A DNA stretch of 64,000 nucleotides from Mycobacterium sp. UM_WGJ (GCF_000455125.1 NZ_AUWR01000071.1:22468-86467); one strand, 5' to 3'. Counted from the stretch's first letter, positions 53,573-63,734 are shown. Translations and numbers: made by a program. The notes: generated by a model from the letters alone, not told the origin.

Positions 53573-54442
53573 TCAGCAATCACATAACGGGTGGCGGACC
53601 CAGCGCCGGGTCAGCATCGATCCGGTGGCCAAATCCAGCTCCAGGGTGGAGTCGAGGGTCGGCGGAGCAGCCAGGTCCGGGCCGGTTGCGGCTCCGCGCA
53701 CCGCTGCGATCACCCGTTCGACTTGGCTCAGTGCCAGCGCCGCGGTCGCCAGTACGGTTGCCCGGTCGGCGTGGGTGACGGTGTGGCGAAGCTGCGCGGC
53801 CACCGCAGGCCATGCCGAGTCCCGGTCTCGCCGGTGCAGGTCAGCGCAGCGCAGACAGCTGGTGACTCCCGGCAGGACCAGCGGGCCGACCATTCCGGTG
53901 CCATCGCGCACCCGCACCGGTAGGTGCGGCACCCGCGCGGCGTGCAGCTCACGTACCAGCCGTGGATCGGGAACCAGGAAGTCGGCCAGCACCACCAGAT
54001 CGGTCCCGGCGGCACTGACTGCGGCGTGCGGATGACTGCTGTGCCGGACCACGGCGCTCGAGCAGCGCAGCGATTCGACCAACAGGTCCGACAGGGGACC
54101 GCGTCCGTGCACCCGCAGTGAGACGGTGCGGCACTGACGGCGCGGCCCGGCGCCGCGGACGGCGACACGTGCCGCCACCAGCTCGACCAGCAGGTCGTCC
54201 AGCTCGGCGGCGTCCACCGGGCCGTGTTGGGCGGCCTCATGGCGCAGCGCCGCGACCGTGGTCGGGATCTGCATCGTCCGTAAGACGGCGGCCAGTGCAG
54301 CGGTGCTCATCCCGCGGGGTGGCCGCACGAGTACGGCACGCCGCGGATCCCAGCCGACCTGGACAGCACCGTCGGGGCGCAGTAACACCGGCAGCGCCGG
54401 ATCGAGGGTGTAGGTGGAGGTCTCGGAACCAACCCTGTTCAC
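53573..54442 (-). CDS. Cyclodehydratase-like E1-fold protein (Rv3196-like)
   Basis: 289 residues from the GTG at 54442. Resembles the partner (ocin-ThiF/TOMM cyclodehydratase-type) proteins: a Rossmann-like part with DLVVLADFLVPDP, LPVRVRDGTGMVGPLVLPG, then a zinc-type CLRCADLHRRDRD and a terminal C-x-C (HPLCDC) that could complete a four-Cys site. No precursor peptide or YcaO gene is visible here. Function in mycobacteria is unknown. Confidence 0.7.
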   Translation of the reverse strand: MNRVGSETSTYTLDPALPVLLRPDGAVQVGWDPRRAVLVRPPRGMSTAALAAVLRTMQIPTTVAALRHEAAQHGPVDAAELDDLLVELVAARVAVRGAGPRRQCRTVSLRVHGRGPLSDLLVESLRCSSAVVRHSSHPHAAVSAAGTDLVVLADFLVPDPRLVRELHAARVPHLPVRVRDGTGMVGPLVLPGVTSCLRCADLHRRDRDSAWPAVAAQLRHTVTHADRATVLATAALALSQVERVIAAVRGAATGPDLAAPPTLDSTLELDLATGSMLTRRWVRHPLCDC

Positions 54443-54482
54443 GCGGGTGACCCTGCCATGCCGGCCGGCGGCGATCCTCCCG

Positions 54483-55058
54483 TCATCCACAGGGGCGCGA
54501 AGCGATGCGCCGCGCGGCCTCCACGGCGGCGCGGCGTTGGCGTGCGATGACGGCGGGGTCGGTGAGGGTCTCGTACGGCTCGGGGGAGTGGGCCCAGGCC
54601 AGACCGATGCCGAACAGCAGGGCCAGCAGGTCGAGGGGTTCCCAGGAGCTGTCCACGTGTCCACCGGCCTGGGCGGTTTCGATGGCGGTGACCGCGTGCT
54701 CGAAGATCGGCTGTCCGTCGGCGTGGGGTTCGTCGAGGGTCAGCCCCTCCAGGCGGGCCCAGGTGATCATGCGCAGGTGTTGGGGGCTGTTTCTGCCCAA
54801 ATCGTAGACATCGCCCGCGAATTCGGGCACCGCGTCGGGGCGAAGGGTGACCGACCGGTAGAAGGCCGCCACGTCGGTGGCCACCACTTCCCGAAACAGT
54901 GCCTCCTTGTCGCCGAAGTGGGCGTAGAGGCGTTCTTTGCTGGCCTGCGCCGCGCGGGCAATGCGATCGATGCGCGATCCGGCAAGACCATGGCGAGCGA
55001 ACTCGGCGCGGGCAGCGTCGAGGATCTGGCCGCGCAGCTGGGAAGTGCTCCTTCGCAC
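54483..55058 (-). CDS. TetR-family regulator, divergent from acyltransferase
   Basis: A 191-residue regulator with the helix-turn-helix LRGQILDAARAEFARHGLAG, IARAAQASKERLYAHFGDKE. GTG start. The divergent spacer (55059-55105) has a perfect 14-bp palindrome, its probable operator. The pair is absent from this place in M. tuberculosis. Confidence 0.9.
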   Translation of the reverse strand: MRRSTSQLRGQILDAARAEFARHGLAGSRIDRIARAAQASKERLYAHFGDKEALFREVVATDVAAFYRSVTLRPDAVPEFAGDVYDLGRNSPQHLRMITWARLEGLTLDEPHADGQPIFEHAVTAIETAQAGGHVDSSWEPLDLLALLFGIGLAWAHSPEPYETLTDPAVIARQRRAAVEAARRIASRPCG

Positions 55059-55075
55059 AGCAAGATCATAACCAT

Positions 55076-55089
55076 ACGAACTAGTTCGT
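55076..55089. promoter_or_regulatory. Perfect palindrome ACGAACTAGTTCGT
   Basis: A 14-bp palindrome, 17 bp from the tetR start and 16 bp from the acyltransferase start, in a 47-bp divergent spacer. Likely operator of the TetR protein, controlling both genes. Confidence 0.8.
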
Positions 55090-55105
55090 TCTGTAATGTG
55101 AGGGC

Positions 55106-55981
55106 ATGCACGTCCTCCAAGACACCCCCGCGATCCTGAACCAGCCGCCGCGAGTCGAGGCCATGCGGCGCGCTGTGGAGGCCGTCGCCGACGCGGTCAC
55201 GCCCGTTGTCGAGGCGTACCGCCCCTACGTCGAAGGGCTCGACAACCTTCCCCGTGATGGTCGATTTCTCTTGGTGGGCAACCACACTCAGACCAGTGTG
55301 GAAGCGCTGCTGATTCCGTTCCACGTCCGGCGGGCGATCGGCCAACGCGTACGGCCGTTGACGGATCGGCAGTTCGGGCGCATGCGGGGTCCGGCCCGAG
55401 ATCTGCTCGCCGCTGCGGGGGCCCTGGTGGGCGCCCCGGAACCGGTCCGCGAACTGATGCTCCGCAACGAGCCCATCCTGGTATTCCCCGGCGGTGGTCG
55501 CGAGATTCCCAAGTTCAAGGGGGAGGAGTACTCCCTGCGCTGGCAGGGCCGCACCGGATTCGCGCGCCTCGCAGTCGAACACGACTATCCGATCGTGCCG
55601 GTCGGACTGGTGGGGGGCGATGACGTCTACCGGAGTCTGAGCCCTCGCGGTGGCAGCTGGGAGCGCTTCAGTGTGGCGCTGTCGCGACGGCTTTCAGGTC
55701 CGCCGGAGATGGCCATGCCCCTGCAGCGCGGCATCGGCCCAACCCTCATCCCGCGACCGCAGCGGATGTACCTGCGCTTCGGCGCGCCCATCGACACCGC
55801 CAAACCCGCCCGCGTCGCGAACGAGGAATGGGTTGCCACCGTGCGGGACAGGGCGCAGCAGTCGCTCGAGCGGATCTTGGCTGACCTGCTCGACGTCCGC
55901 GCGAAGGACCCCTACCGCCACCTCAATCCCCTGGCGTGGCGGCAGGCCATCTCGCCACCCGACGCCGCCAGGGTGCGTTAG
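55106..55981 (+). CDS. Lysophospholipid/DAG acyltransferase-family protein
   Basis: A 291-residue membrane-associated acyltransferase. LLVGNHTQTSVEALLIPF holds His60, but the usual H-x4-D lacks the Asp, as in DAGAT/TMEM68-like relatives. VFPGGGREIPKFKGEEY and FARLAVEHDYPIVPVGLVGG fit that group. Possibly a triacylglycerol or wax ester enzyme, an inference. Its stop overlaps the convergent DUF2342 gene by 4 bp. Confidence 0.82.
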   Translation: MHVLQDTPAILNQPPRVEAMRRAVEAVADAVTPVVEAYRPYVEGLDNLPRDGRFLLVGNHTQTSVEALLIPFHVRRAIGQRVRPLTDRQFGRMRGPARDLLAAAGALVGAPEPVRELMLRNEPILVFPGGGREIPKFKGEEYSLRWQGRTGFARLAVEHDYPIVPVGLVGGDDVYRSLSPRGGSWERFSVALSRRLSGPPEMAMPLQRGIGPTLIPRPQRMYLRFGAPIDTAKPARVANEEWVATVRDRAQQSLERILADLLDVRAKDPYRHLNPLAWRQAISPPDAARVR

Positions 55982-57315
55982 CCGTCGGTGTCGTCGGGCT
56001 TACCGGCCTCGCGCTGAAACTCCGCGATCGCCTGGTCGATGGCCGAGTCGAGGTCGCTGGAGCCGCCGATGATCCGGTCGATGAACGCCGCCGGCTCGTC
56101 AAGGTCGGCGGACTCGGGCAGCAGATCGGGATGTTGCCACACCTTGTCGCGGGCGTCAGACCCGACCGCCGTGGTCAACCGCTCCCAGAGCACCGCGGCC
56201 TCGCGTAACTTGCGCGGGCGCAGTTCCAGACCGACCAGCGTGGCGAACGTCTGCTCGGCCGGGCCACCGGTGGCGCGCCGCCGGCGCAGCGTCTCCGAGA
56301 GCGCGGCGGTGCCCGGGATCCGGTCGCCCAGCGCCGCATTGACCACGGTCTGTACCCAGCCCTCGATCAGAGCCAGCAGGGTCTCCAGCCGTTCCAGTGC
56401 GATGAGTTGCTCGGGGGTCGACTTGGGCTCGAACACGCCCTGGTTGAGCAGTTCATTCATGGCCGAGGGATCGGTCAGCGCCGCCGGATCGAACCCCTGG
56501 GCCAGTTCCTCGATACCCCGGATGTCGATCTTCATGCCCCGGGCGTACGCCTCCACCGCGCTGAGCAACTGGTTGGACAGCCACGGCACGTGGGTGAACA
56601 GCCGGTGGTGGGCGGCCTCACGGGCGGCCAGGAAGGTGACGATCTCACTGCGCGGCTGATCCAATCCGCCGGCCAATTCCTCGATCGCGCCGGGCAGCAG
56701 CGCGGCCACTCCGCTGGGCCCCAGCGGCAGGCCGATGTCGGTCGAGGTCAGCACCTCTCCGGACAACCGTCCCAGCGCCTGGCCCAATTGAGAACCGAAC
56801 GCCAACCCACCCATCTGCGACATCACCGACAACAACGGGCCGGCCATACTCTTGGCCTCTTCCGGAAGCGCTGACGCCCACACCGACGAAACCTGTTCGG
56901 CCATCGGGTCACACAGGCGCTGCCAGGTGGTCATGGTGTGCTCGACCCAGTCCACCGGCGTCCAGGCGACCCCACTGGTGGTGCCGGCCGGCAACGAAGT
57001 CGCCCCGTCAAGCCAGGTTTCAGCCAGGTGCACGGCATCGCCGATGGCGGTCGCGGTCGACGCGGTGACGGGCGCGACCGAACCGATCGACTTGATCGCG
57101 ACCTGTCGGGCCAGGTCGTAGTTCACCGGCCCGGCCGGTCGGCCGTCGGCGCTGACCCGGCCGGCACCGCTGAACATCTGCCCGAGCTGGGTAAAAACCT
57201 GGCCCAGATCGGCCATGTTGAAACCAGCACCCATCCCGAACGGGTCGGAGGGCCCGGAGCCTCGCTCGCGGTCGGGGTCGTCCCCGGAAGAAAAACCGAA
57301 GGGCAGATCAGCCAT
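55978..57315 (-). CDS. Zincin-like metallohydrolase, DUF2342 (Rv3195-like)
   Basis: 445 residues from ATG 57315 (MADLPFGFSSGDDPDRERGS). The Gly/Asp-rich N-terminus leads to a DUF2342 domain with the metal-type motif AREAAHHRLFTHVPWLSNQL, plus LPGAIEELAGGLDQP. The family is zinc-dependent and linked to F420-related genomes. The role is unknown. It is divergent from the Lon-like protease gene. Confidence 0.88.
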   Translation of the reverse strand: MADLPFGFSSGDDPDRERGSGPSDPFGMGAGFNMADLGQVFTQLGQMFSGAGRVSADGRPAGPVNYDLARQVAIKSIGSVAPVTASTATAIGDAVHLAETWLDGATSLPAGTTSGVAWTPVDWVEHTMTTWQRLCDPMAEQVSSVWASALPEEAKSMAGPLLSVMSQMGGLAFGSQLGQALGRLSGEVLTSTDIGLPLGPSGVAALLPGAIEELAGGLDQPRSEIVTFLAAREAAHHRLFTHVPWLSNQLLSAVEAYARGMKIDIRGIEELAQGFDPAALTDPSAMNELLNQGVFEPKSTPEQLIALERLETLLALIEGWVQTVVNAALGDRIPGTAALSETLRRRRATGGPAEQTFATLVGLELRPRKLREAAVLWERLTTAVGSDARDKVWQHPDLLPESADLDEPAAFIDRIIGGSSDLDSAIDQAIAEFQREAGKPDDTDG

Positions 57316-57415
57316 AGACACAACCGTACCCACCGGCAACGTCCGGCGGTACGACACACGGCCGCCAGTGGTCGGGCCGTTACCGCCTGGGCAGTGGGCG
57401 TTTACCATACCCGGG

Positions 57416-58435
57416 GTGAACAGGCGGATTCTGACGCTGTTGGCGGCTGTGCTGCCGGTGGTCGCGTTCGGCGTGCTGCTGACGGCGGTGACGGTGCCCT
57501 TCGTGTCGTTGGGGCCGGGTCCCACGTTCGACACCCTCGGCATGATCGACGGCAAGCAGGTGGTCGATATCGAGGGGACCACCACGCACCCGACGACCGG
57601 CCACCTCAACATGACCACGGTCTCCCAGCGCGACGGTCTGACGCTGGGGGAGGCGCTGGCGCTGTGGTTGTCCGGACGCGAGCAGCTCATGCCGCGTGAC
57701 CTGGTCTATCCGCCCGGCAAGTCCCGCCAGGAAGTCGACGAGAGCAACGACGCCGACTTCCGCGCGTCCGAGCAGAGTGCCGAGTACGCCGCGCTGGGCT
57801 ACCTGCGCTACCCGTCGGCGGTCACCCTCGCCGACGTCCAGGACCCGGGGCCGTCAGCCGGCGCGCTGCAGCGCGGCGACGCTGTGGACGCCGTCAACGG
57901 CGAACCGGTGTACACCGTGCAGCAGTTCACCGCGCGACTGGCCGACACCAAGGCCGGCGAGACGGTTGCCATCGACTACCGGCGCAAGAACGCCGCACCC
58001 GGTACGGCGCGGATTACGCTCGGAGAGAACAAGGACCGCCCCAACGGATTCCTGGGGGTGTCCGTCCTCGATGCCCCGTGGGCGCCGTTCACCATCGACT
58101 TCAACCTGGCCAACATCGGCGGCCCGTCGGCGGGGCTGATGTTCTCGCTGGCCGTCGTCGACAAGCTCACCACCGGCACCCTGGCCGGACCGAACTTCGT
58201 GGCCGGTACCGGGGTCATCAAGGCCAACGGCCAGGTCGACGCGATCGGCGGGATCACGCACAAGATGATGGCGGCCCGCGAGGCCGGCGCGACGGTGTTT
58301 CTGGTCCCGGCCGACAACTGCTACGAGGCCAGAAACGACGACAAGGGTCTGCAACTGGTCAAAGTCGACAGCCTCGCCCAGGCGGTGGGTGCGCTGCGAA
58401 CCATCACCGACGGAGGTCAGCCGCCGTCTTGCTGA
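57416..58435 (+). CDS. Lon-type serine protease with PDZ domain (Rv3194c-like)
   Basis: 339 residues from the GTG at 57416. N-terminal membrane helix (RILTLLAAVLPVVAFGVLLT), a PDZ domain (about 125-215: QDPGPSAGALQRGDAVDAVN), and a C-terminal Lon-like domain with the nucleophile Ser in GGPSAGLMFSLAVVD and Lys in GGITHKMMAAREAGA. Probably active on the outer side of the membrane. Confidence 0.92.
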   Translation: MNRRILTLLAAVLPVVAFGVLLTAVTVPFVSLGPGPTFDTLGMIDGKQVVDIEGTTTHPTTGHLNMTTVSQRDGLTLGEALALWLSGREQLMPRDLVYPPGKSRQEVDESNDADFRASEQSAEYAALGYLRYPSAVTLADVQDPGPSAGALQRGDAVDAVNGEPVYTVQQFTARLADTKAGETVAIDYRRKNAAPGTARITLGENKDRPNGFLGVSVLDAPWAPFTIDFNLANIGGPSAGLMFSLAVVDKLTTGTLAGPNFVAGTGVIKANGQVDAIGGITHKMMAAREAGATVFLVPADNCYEARNDDKGLQLVKVDSLAQAVGALRTITDGGQPPSC

Positions 58436-58491
58436 GTGTTCGTTGGCTACAGTGGGGCCGTCAGGGACAACTGAGCTAGGGAGCGTGGCAC

Positions 58492-61452
58492 GTGGGGATG
58501 CGGCCCACTGCGAGGATGCCGAAATTGACCGCGCGCAGCCGGATCATGGTCGGCAGCGCCTTCGTCGTGATCGCGCTGCTGCTGTTGGGGCCGCGGCTGA
58601 TCGACGGCTATGTCGACTGGTTGTGGTTCGGCGAGCTGGGCTACCGCTCGGTGTTCGTCACGACGTTGCTGACCCGCCTGATCACGTTCGTGGTGGTGAC
58701 ACTGCTGGTCGGCGGGATGGTGTTCGCCGCGATGGCCACCGCCTTCCGGGTCCGGCCGGTCTTCGTCCCCAGTAACGGTGTCAACGACCCGGTGGCCCGT
58801 TATCGCACCACGGTGCTGTCGCGGCTGCGGCTGTTCGGGTTCGGAATTCCGGTCGGCATCGGTGTGCTGGCCGGCATCGTCGCGCAGAGCTACTGGGTCC
58901 GCATCCAGCTGTTCCTGCGCGGCGGTGACTTCGGGATCACCGATCCGCAGTTCGGCAAGGACCTCGGTTTCTATGCCTTCGACCTGCCGTTCTACCGGCT
59001 GGTGGTCGGGCTGTTGCTGGCCACGTTGCTGCTGGCCACCATCGCGAACATCACGACGCACTACGTCTTCGGTGGCATCCGGTTGTCCGGCCGGGCCGGC
59101 GCGCTGAGTCGTCCGGCCCGCATCCAGGTGGTCAGTCTGATCGGCACCCTGGTGCTGCTCAAGGCCGGCGCCTACTGGCTGGACCGCTACGAGTTGCTCA
59201 GCCACACCCGCACCGGCAAGCCGTTCACCGGAGCCGGTTACACCGACATCAATGCGGTGCTGCCGGCCAAGATGATCCTGCTGGCGATCGCGCTGATCTG
59301 CGCGGTCGCAGTGTTCTCGGCGATCGTGCTGCGCGACTTGCAGATTCCAGCGATCGGGCTGGTGCTATTGCTGCTGTCATCGGTCGTGGTCGGCGCGGGC
59401 TGGCCACTGATCGTCGAACAGTTCAGCGTCAAGCCGAACGCGGCGCAGAAGGAGAGCGAGTACATCTCCCGCTCGATCACGGCGACCCGGCAGGCCTACG
59501 GTCTGACCGAGGATGTGGTCACCTACCGCGACTACCGCGGTGACGCACGCGCCACGGCCGCGCAGGTGGGCGCCGATGCGGCCACCACCTCCAACATCCG
59601 GCTGCTGGACCCCACCATCGTCAGCCCCGCGTTCACCCAGTTTCAGCAGGGCAAGAACTTCTATTTCTTCCCCGACCAGCTCACCATCGATCGCTATCGC
59701 GACGACGAGGGCCAGCTGCGTGACTATGTGGTCGCCGCCCGCGAGCTGAACCCGGATCGACTGATCGACAATCAGCGCGACTGGATCAACCGGCACACCG
59801 TGTTCACCCACGGCAATGGGCTCATCGCCTCGCCGGCCAACACCGTGCGCGGTATCGCCAACGACCCCAACCAGAACGGCGGATACCCGGAGTTCTTGGT
59901 CAACGTCGTCGGAGCCAACGGTGGCGTCGTCTCCGACGGACCGGCCCGCCTCGACCAGCCGCGCGTCTACTACGGGCCGGTGATCGCCGACACCGCCGCC
60001 GACTACGCGATCGTCGGCCGCAACGGCGCCGACCGTGAGTACGACTACGAAACCAACACCGAGACCAAGAACTACACCTACACCGGTGCCGGCGGGGTAG
60101 GCGTCGGAAACTGGTTGGCCCGCAGCGTGTTCGCCGCGAAGTTCGCTGAGCGCAACTTCTTGTTCTCCAACGTGATCGGCGCGGACAGCAAGATCCTGTT
60201 CAACCGCGACCCGGCCAGCCGGGTGCAGGCGGTGGCGCCCTGGCTGACCACCGACTCCACGGTGTATCCGGCGATCGTGAACAAGCGCCTGGTGTGGATC
60301 ATCGACGGCTACACCACGCTGGACAACTACCCCTACTCGGAGCTGACGTCGCTGTCGTCGGCCACCGCGGATTCCAAAGAGGTGGAGTTCAACCGGCTGC
60401 TGCCGGACCGGCGGGTGTCCTACATCCGTAACTCGGTCAAGGCAACGGTCGACGCCTACGACGGCACGGTGAGCCTGTACGCCCAGGACGAGCAAGATCC
60501 GGTACTGCAGGCATGGATGAGGGTGTTCCCCGGCACGGTCAAACCGAAGGCCGAGATCTCACCCGAGCTCGCCGATCACCTGCGCTACCCCGAGGACCTG
60601 TTCAAGGTGCAGCGCATGCTGTTGGCCAAGTACCACGTCAACGACCCGGTGACGTTCTTCTCCACATCCGACTTCTGGGATGTGCCGCTGGACCCCAACC
60701 CGACCGCCAGCAGCTTCCAGCCGCCGTACTACATCGTCGCGAAAAACCTTGCCAAGGGCGACAATTCGGCGTCGTTCCAGCTGACCAGTGCGATGAACCG
60801 GTTCAAGCGCGACTATTTGGCCGCCTACATCAGCGCCAGCTCGGATCCAGACACCTACGGCAAGATCACCGTGCTGACCATTCCTGGCCAGGTCAACGGG
60901 CCCAAGCTGGCCAATAACGCGATCACCACCGATACCACGGTCAGCCAAGACCTCGGTGTGATCGGGCGCGACAATCAGAACCGCATCCGGTGGGGCAACC
61001 TGCTGACCCTGCCGGTGGCGCAGGGCGGACTGCTCTACGTCGAACCGGTCTATGCCTCACCCGGTTCCAGCGATGCCTCGTCGTCGTACCCACGGCTCAT
61101 CCGGGTGGCGATGATGTACAACGACAAGATCGGCTATGGGCCGACAGTCTCCGATGCGCTGACCGGGCTGTTCGGGCCGGGTGCCAGTGCAGCGGCCACG
61201 GATATCGCACCCACCGACGGCGGCGCTGCCACGCAGGGGACGCCGCCATCGGCGACCCCGCCTGTTGCGGCGGTGCCGACGCCCCCGGCTGCCGAGGTCG
61301 CGTTGTCTCCGGCCAAAGCCGCGGCGCTGCGCGAGGTCGAATCGGCGCTCAACGCAGTGCGCGATACCCAGCACCGCGGTGACTTCGCCGCTTACGGTGC
61401 AGCGCTGCAACGCCTCGACGACGCGATGGCCAAGTTCAACAGCGCCAAGTAA
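58492..61452 (+). CDS. UPF0182 large membrane protein (Rv3193c-like)
   Basis: A 986-residue protein with seven membrane helices in the first third (to about residue 310), then a large extracytoplasmic domain and a Pro/Ala-rich tail ([15 protein letters not shown]) ending in a helical segment. Very conserved in actinobacteria ([24 protein letters not shown]). Function unknown. GTG start. It is 56 bp behind the Lon-like gene and probably cotranscribed. Confidence 0.93.
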   Translation: MGMRPTARMPKLTARSRIMVGSAFVVIALLLLGPRLIDGYVDWLWFGELGYRSVFVTTLLTRLITFVVVTLLVGGMVFAAMATAFRVRPVFVPSNGVNDPVARYRTTVLSRLRLFGFGIPVGIGVLAGIVAQSYWVRIQLFLRGGDFGITDPQFGKDLGFYAFDLPFYRLVVGLLLATLLLATIANITTHYVFGGIRLSGRAGALSRPARIQVVSLIGTLVLLKAGAYWLDRYELLSHTRTGKPFTGAGYTDINAVLPAKMILLAIALICAVAVFSAIVLRDLQIPAIGLVLLLLSSVVVGAGWPLIVEQFSVKPNAAQKESEYISRSITATRQAYGLTEDVVTYRDYRGDARATAAQVGADAATTSNIRLLDPTIVSPAFTQFQQGKNFYFFPDQLTIDRYRDDEGQLRDYVVAARELNPDRLIDNQRDWINRHTVFTHGNGLIASPANTVRGIANDPNQNGGYPEFLVNVVGANGGVVSDGPARLDQPRVYYGPVIADTAADYAIVGRNGADREYDYETNTETKNYTYTGAGGVGVGNWLARSVFAAKFAERNFLFSNVIGADSKILFNRDPASRVQAVAPWLTTDSTVYPAIVNKRLVWIIDGYTTLDNYPYSELTSLSSATADSKEVEFNRLLPDRRVSYIRNSVKATVDAYDGTVSLYAQDEQDPVLQAWMRVFPGTVKPKAEISPELADHLRYPEDLFKVQRMLLAKYHVNDPVTFFSTSDFWDVPLDPNPTASSFQPPYYIVAKNLAKGDNSASFQLTSAMNRFKRDYLAAYISASSDPDTYGKITVLTIPGQVNGPKLANNAITTDTTVSQDLGVIGRDNQNRIRWGNLLTLPVAQGGLLYVEPVYASPGSSDASSSYPRLIRVAMMYNDKIGYGPTVSDALTGLFGPGASAAATDIAPTDGGAATQGTPPSATPPVAAVPTPPAAEVALSPAKAAALREVESALNAVRDTQHRGDFAAYGAALQRLDDAMAKFNSAK

Positions 61453-61457
61453 GCGTG

Positions 61458-61477
61458 CGCGGCGCTCAGGCGCCGCG
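61458..61477. terminator. Hairpin between UPF0182 and MpaB-type genes
   Basis: CGCGGCGC / GCGCCGCG with loop TCAG, 8-bp perfect stem, 5 bp after one stop and 5 bp before the other (convergent genes). Confidence 0.65.
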
Positions 61478-61482
61478 TGGTG

Positions 61483-62289
61483 TCAGCGACGCGTGGCGCC
61501 CAGCGGCATTGTCGGCTTGTATTGTGCCGCCGTGCTGAGTGCGGCGCGTGCCTTGGCGTTCCAGTGGTGTCTAGGGGTCAGTGCGGACAGCTGAGCCAAT
61601 CGGACGAACTGTCGCAGTGACCATCGGTCGGCGGCGCTGACGGTGATCCCGGTGAGTTCCACGGCGCGGGGGTGCTGCAGGGCGCGGATGGCCGGGTGGG
61701 GGACGGTGCGCATCCACCAGTCGGTGGGGGCGAAAATCTGCTCGCGGAACGGCTCGAAGTGTTCGCCGGCCACCAGGTGCGAGCGGCAGTAATCTTCGAA
61801 GTATTCGACGAATTCTGGCCAGGTCGCGGGCATCGGCCGCGTCGATACGCCATATCGGCGATACCACGCGCAGCACTCCTGGTAGAGCTGCTCATGTTCG
61901 TCGGTGTCGAGCCGACGAATGAAGGTGTTCACCATGACGACGAGGGACTCGACATAAGCGCTGTGCTGAAAATGGAACGTGTCGGGATTCAGTGCGTGGT
62001 ACTTGTGCCCGAGACTGTCGATGCCCTTGACATGCTCGTGGGAGAACCGCATCTGGGGCCGCATGTCCACGTCGGTGTAGGCGTAGTTGACGGCCTGGGT
62101 GAAGGTGCGTTTCTTGTGTAGCCAAATGCGTTTGCGCATGAGGGCGTGCTCGTTGATGCCGGCGGCAATGCCGGGATGCAACAGCAACAGACACACCGCC
62201 CTGGGGAGCACGAAAAGGTAGCGCCGGTCGGCCAGGAAGTGCCACAGCATGCTGTTGGGCCCCAGGCCGTCGTCGTTGTGGTCAGCCAT
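61483..62289 (-). CDS. MpaB-family oxygenase (DUF2236), second of pair
   Basis: A 268-residue protein. Family region ADHNDDGLGPNSMLWHFLAD at the start, then NPDTFHFQHSAYVES, a form of the (D)PDT-x3-H motif near the haem-type site, and WPEFVEYFEDYC. The family includes haem-dependent oxygenases; the haem ligand here is not certain. It starts 2 bp after the preceding stop. Confidence 0.82.
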   Translation of the reverse strand: MADHNDDGLGPNSMLWHFLADRRYLFVLPRAVCLLLLHPGIAAGINEHALMRKRIWLHKKRTFTQAVNYAYTDVDMRPQMRFSHEHVKGIDSLGHKYHALNPDTFHFQHSAYVESLVVMVNTFIRRLDTDEHEQLYQECCAWYRRYGVSTRPMPATWPEFVEYFEDYCRSHLVAGEHFEPFREQIFAPTDWWMRTVPHPAIRALQHPRAVELTGITVSAADRWSLRQFVRLAQLSALTPRHHWNAKARAALSTAAQYKPTMPLGATRR

Positions 62290-62291
62290 GA

Positions 62292-63224
62292 TCAGATCAG
62301 TGCCTTGTCTCGGCGGATGCGATAGCGAACGTCGGCCATCAGCACGGTGTAGTTGACGGTTCGGATGAATCGGGGAATGAAGCGGTTCACGAATGATACG
62401 AACAGGAACAGGTTTTCGAACTGGCGTTGCTCAGTCGGCGACCAGGGCACGCCGAGTAGCTCACGAAAGTGCGGAGGCAGAAAGCCGATTGTCAGGAACC
62501 GCAGCAGGGGCGCCAGGGGCACCCGCAAGATCGGGCTGATCATTTTCAGGTCGACCAGCCGCATGAGGTAGTCGCGGACGACGTCGTCCATCGCCAGGGT
62601 CTGGCAGGTGGTGTTCCAGTAGGTGTCGAATTCGGCGCGGGTGGACGGCCATTGGTCGGCGGTGACCTGCAAGGTGGTGCCGAGCGGCCAGGCGTGGCGA
62701 TAAAAGCCCTCCGCCTGGGTCTGAGACATCTTGCCGCGCAGCAGCTGATAGGTGTCCTCGTAGAAGACGAACAGGCATGCGGCGACCCACAGTTGCAGAT
62801 CCTGATCGAAGGCATTGTACTGCACCGGACTGTCTCCGGTCGAGCGCACCTGCCGGTGTGCGACGTTGACCGCGTCGCGGTAGGCGGTGCGTTCCTGATC
62901 GTTGCCCAATACGGCGACGGCCATGTACTGGGCGGTGGTGCGCAGCCGCTTCCAGGGATGCTCCATCAGCGCGCCGGATTCCACTCGGCTCTCCACGACG
63001 CCGTGGCCGACCCCGGGCATGCTCAACTGCATGACGACGTTGGCGGCTGCTGCGGCCGCAGACCAAAAATCCAGCGCCTCAGTCAGATCGACGGGACCAT
63101 CGTCGAAGCGTGGGGTGTATTGGCCTATGTGGATCCGGGTTTCGCCCGCGTGCAGGGAAGGTGACTTGGGGGAGACGCCGAGCATTCTCATGGCCAGATC
63201 GATGATCCGTACCAAAAACATCAT
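62292..63224 (-). CDS. MpaB-family oxygenase (DUF2236), first of pair
   Basis: A 310-residue protein. It has VVMQLSMPGVGHGVVESRVESG, the family's N-terminal substrate/haem segment, RLRTTAQYMAVAVLG, then DQDLQLWVAACLFVFYEDTY and WPSTRAEFDTYW. The C-terminal hydrophobic segments (RFLTIGFLPPHFRELLG) match the family. Cotranscribed with its paralog. Substrate unknown. Confidence 0.85.
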   Translation of the reverse strand: MMFLVRIIDLAMRMLGVSPKSPSLHAGETRIHIGQYTPRFDDGPVDLTEALDFWSAAAAAANVVMQLSMPGVGHGVVESRVESGALMEHPWKRLRTTAQYMAVAVLGNDQERTAYRDAVNVAHRQVRSTGDSPVQYNAFDQDLQLWVAACLFVFYEDTYQLLRGKMSQTQAEGFYRHAWPLGTTLQVTADQWPSTRAEFDTYWNTTCQTLAMDDVVRDYLMRLVDLKMISPILRVPLAPLLRFLTIGFLPPHFRELLGVPWSPTEQRQFENLFLFVSFVNRFIPRFIRTVNYTVLMADVRYRIRRDKALI

Positions 63225-63266
63225 CCGAGCGGCCTCCGATGTTGCGGGCGGGGTTACGCCTTGCCG

Positions 63267-63455
63267 TCACTGCATACAGACGTTAGCGATCAGCAGCACC
63301 GGCCACGCCACGATCGATCCAAGAAGGGACACCACCAGGTCCAGGCCTTGCATGCCGTGCAGCGCAGCGGTGTGGGTCAGCGTCCAGATCGACCCGACGA
63401 TCAGATACGGCGTACCGAGAAACAAGCCCAGGCCGATCAGCTCTCCGACGGTCAT
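63267..63455 (-). CDS. Small membrane protein upstream of the MpaB pair
   Basis: 62 residues from ATG 63455 (MTVGELIGLGLFLGTPYLIV). Two hydrophobic helices, IGLGLFLGTPYLIVGSIWTL and LVVSLLGSIVAWPVLLIANV. First gene of the operon with the oxygenases, 42 bp upstream. No family recognised. Confidence 0.7.
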   Translation of the reverse strand: MTVGELIGLGLFLGTPYLIVGSIWTLTHTAALHGMQGLDLVVSLLGSIVAWPVLLIANVCMQ

Positions 63456-63660
63456 CCGGTAGCCCAGCAGGTGCCGACGTTGTCGAGAAATCCGGGCATC
63501 CGTTGCCCCTCCCGCTTTTTTGGTCCCGGAATGCAGCATGGCATAGCGCGGTTAGGCCGACAAGGACGACGTGAATCGGCGTCGGTCGGGTGACGGCGGC
63601 GACGCCAGACCAGGCGATTTGGCGGCGTGGGCACCCATTCGGTAGTGTCATATCTACCGA

Positions 63661-63734
63661 CGCGGGGTGGAGCAGCTCGGTAGCTCGCTGGGCTCATAAC
63701 CCAGAGGTCGCAGGTTCGAATCCTGTCCCCGCTA
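63661..63734 (+). tRNA. tRNA-Met (CAT), initiator type
   Basis: A 74-nt cloverleaf. Acceptor CGCGGGG/CCCCGCT leaves a C1-T72 mismatch. Anticodon loop CTCATAA sits on a stem with three G-C pairs (CTGGG/CCCAG), both initiator hallmarks. T-arm GCAGG-TTCGAAT-CCTGT. Discriminator A is followed by CTA, so CCA is not encoded. Confidence 0.93.
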
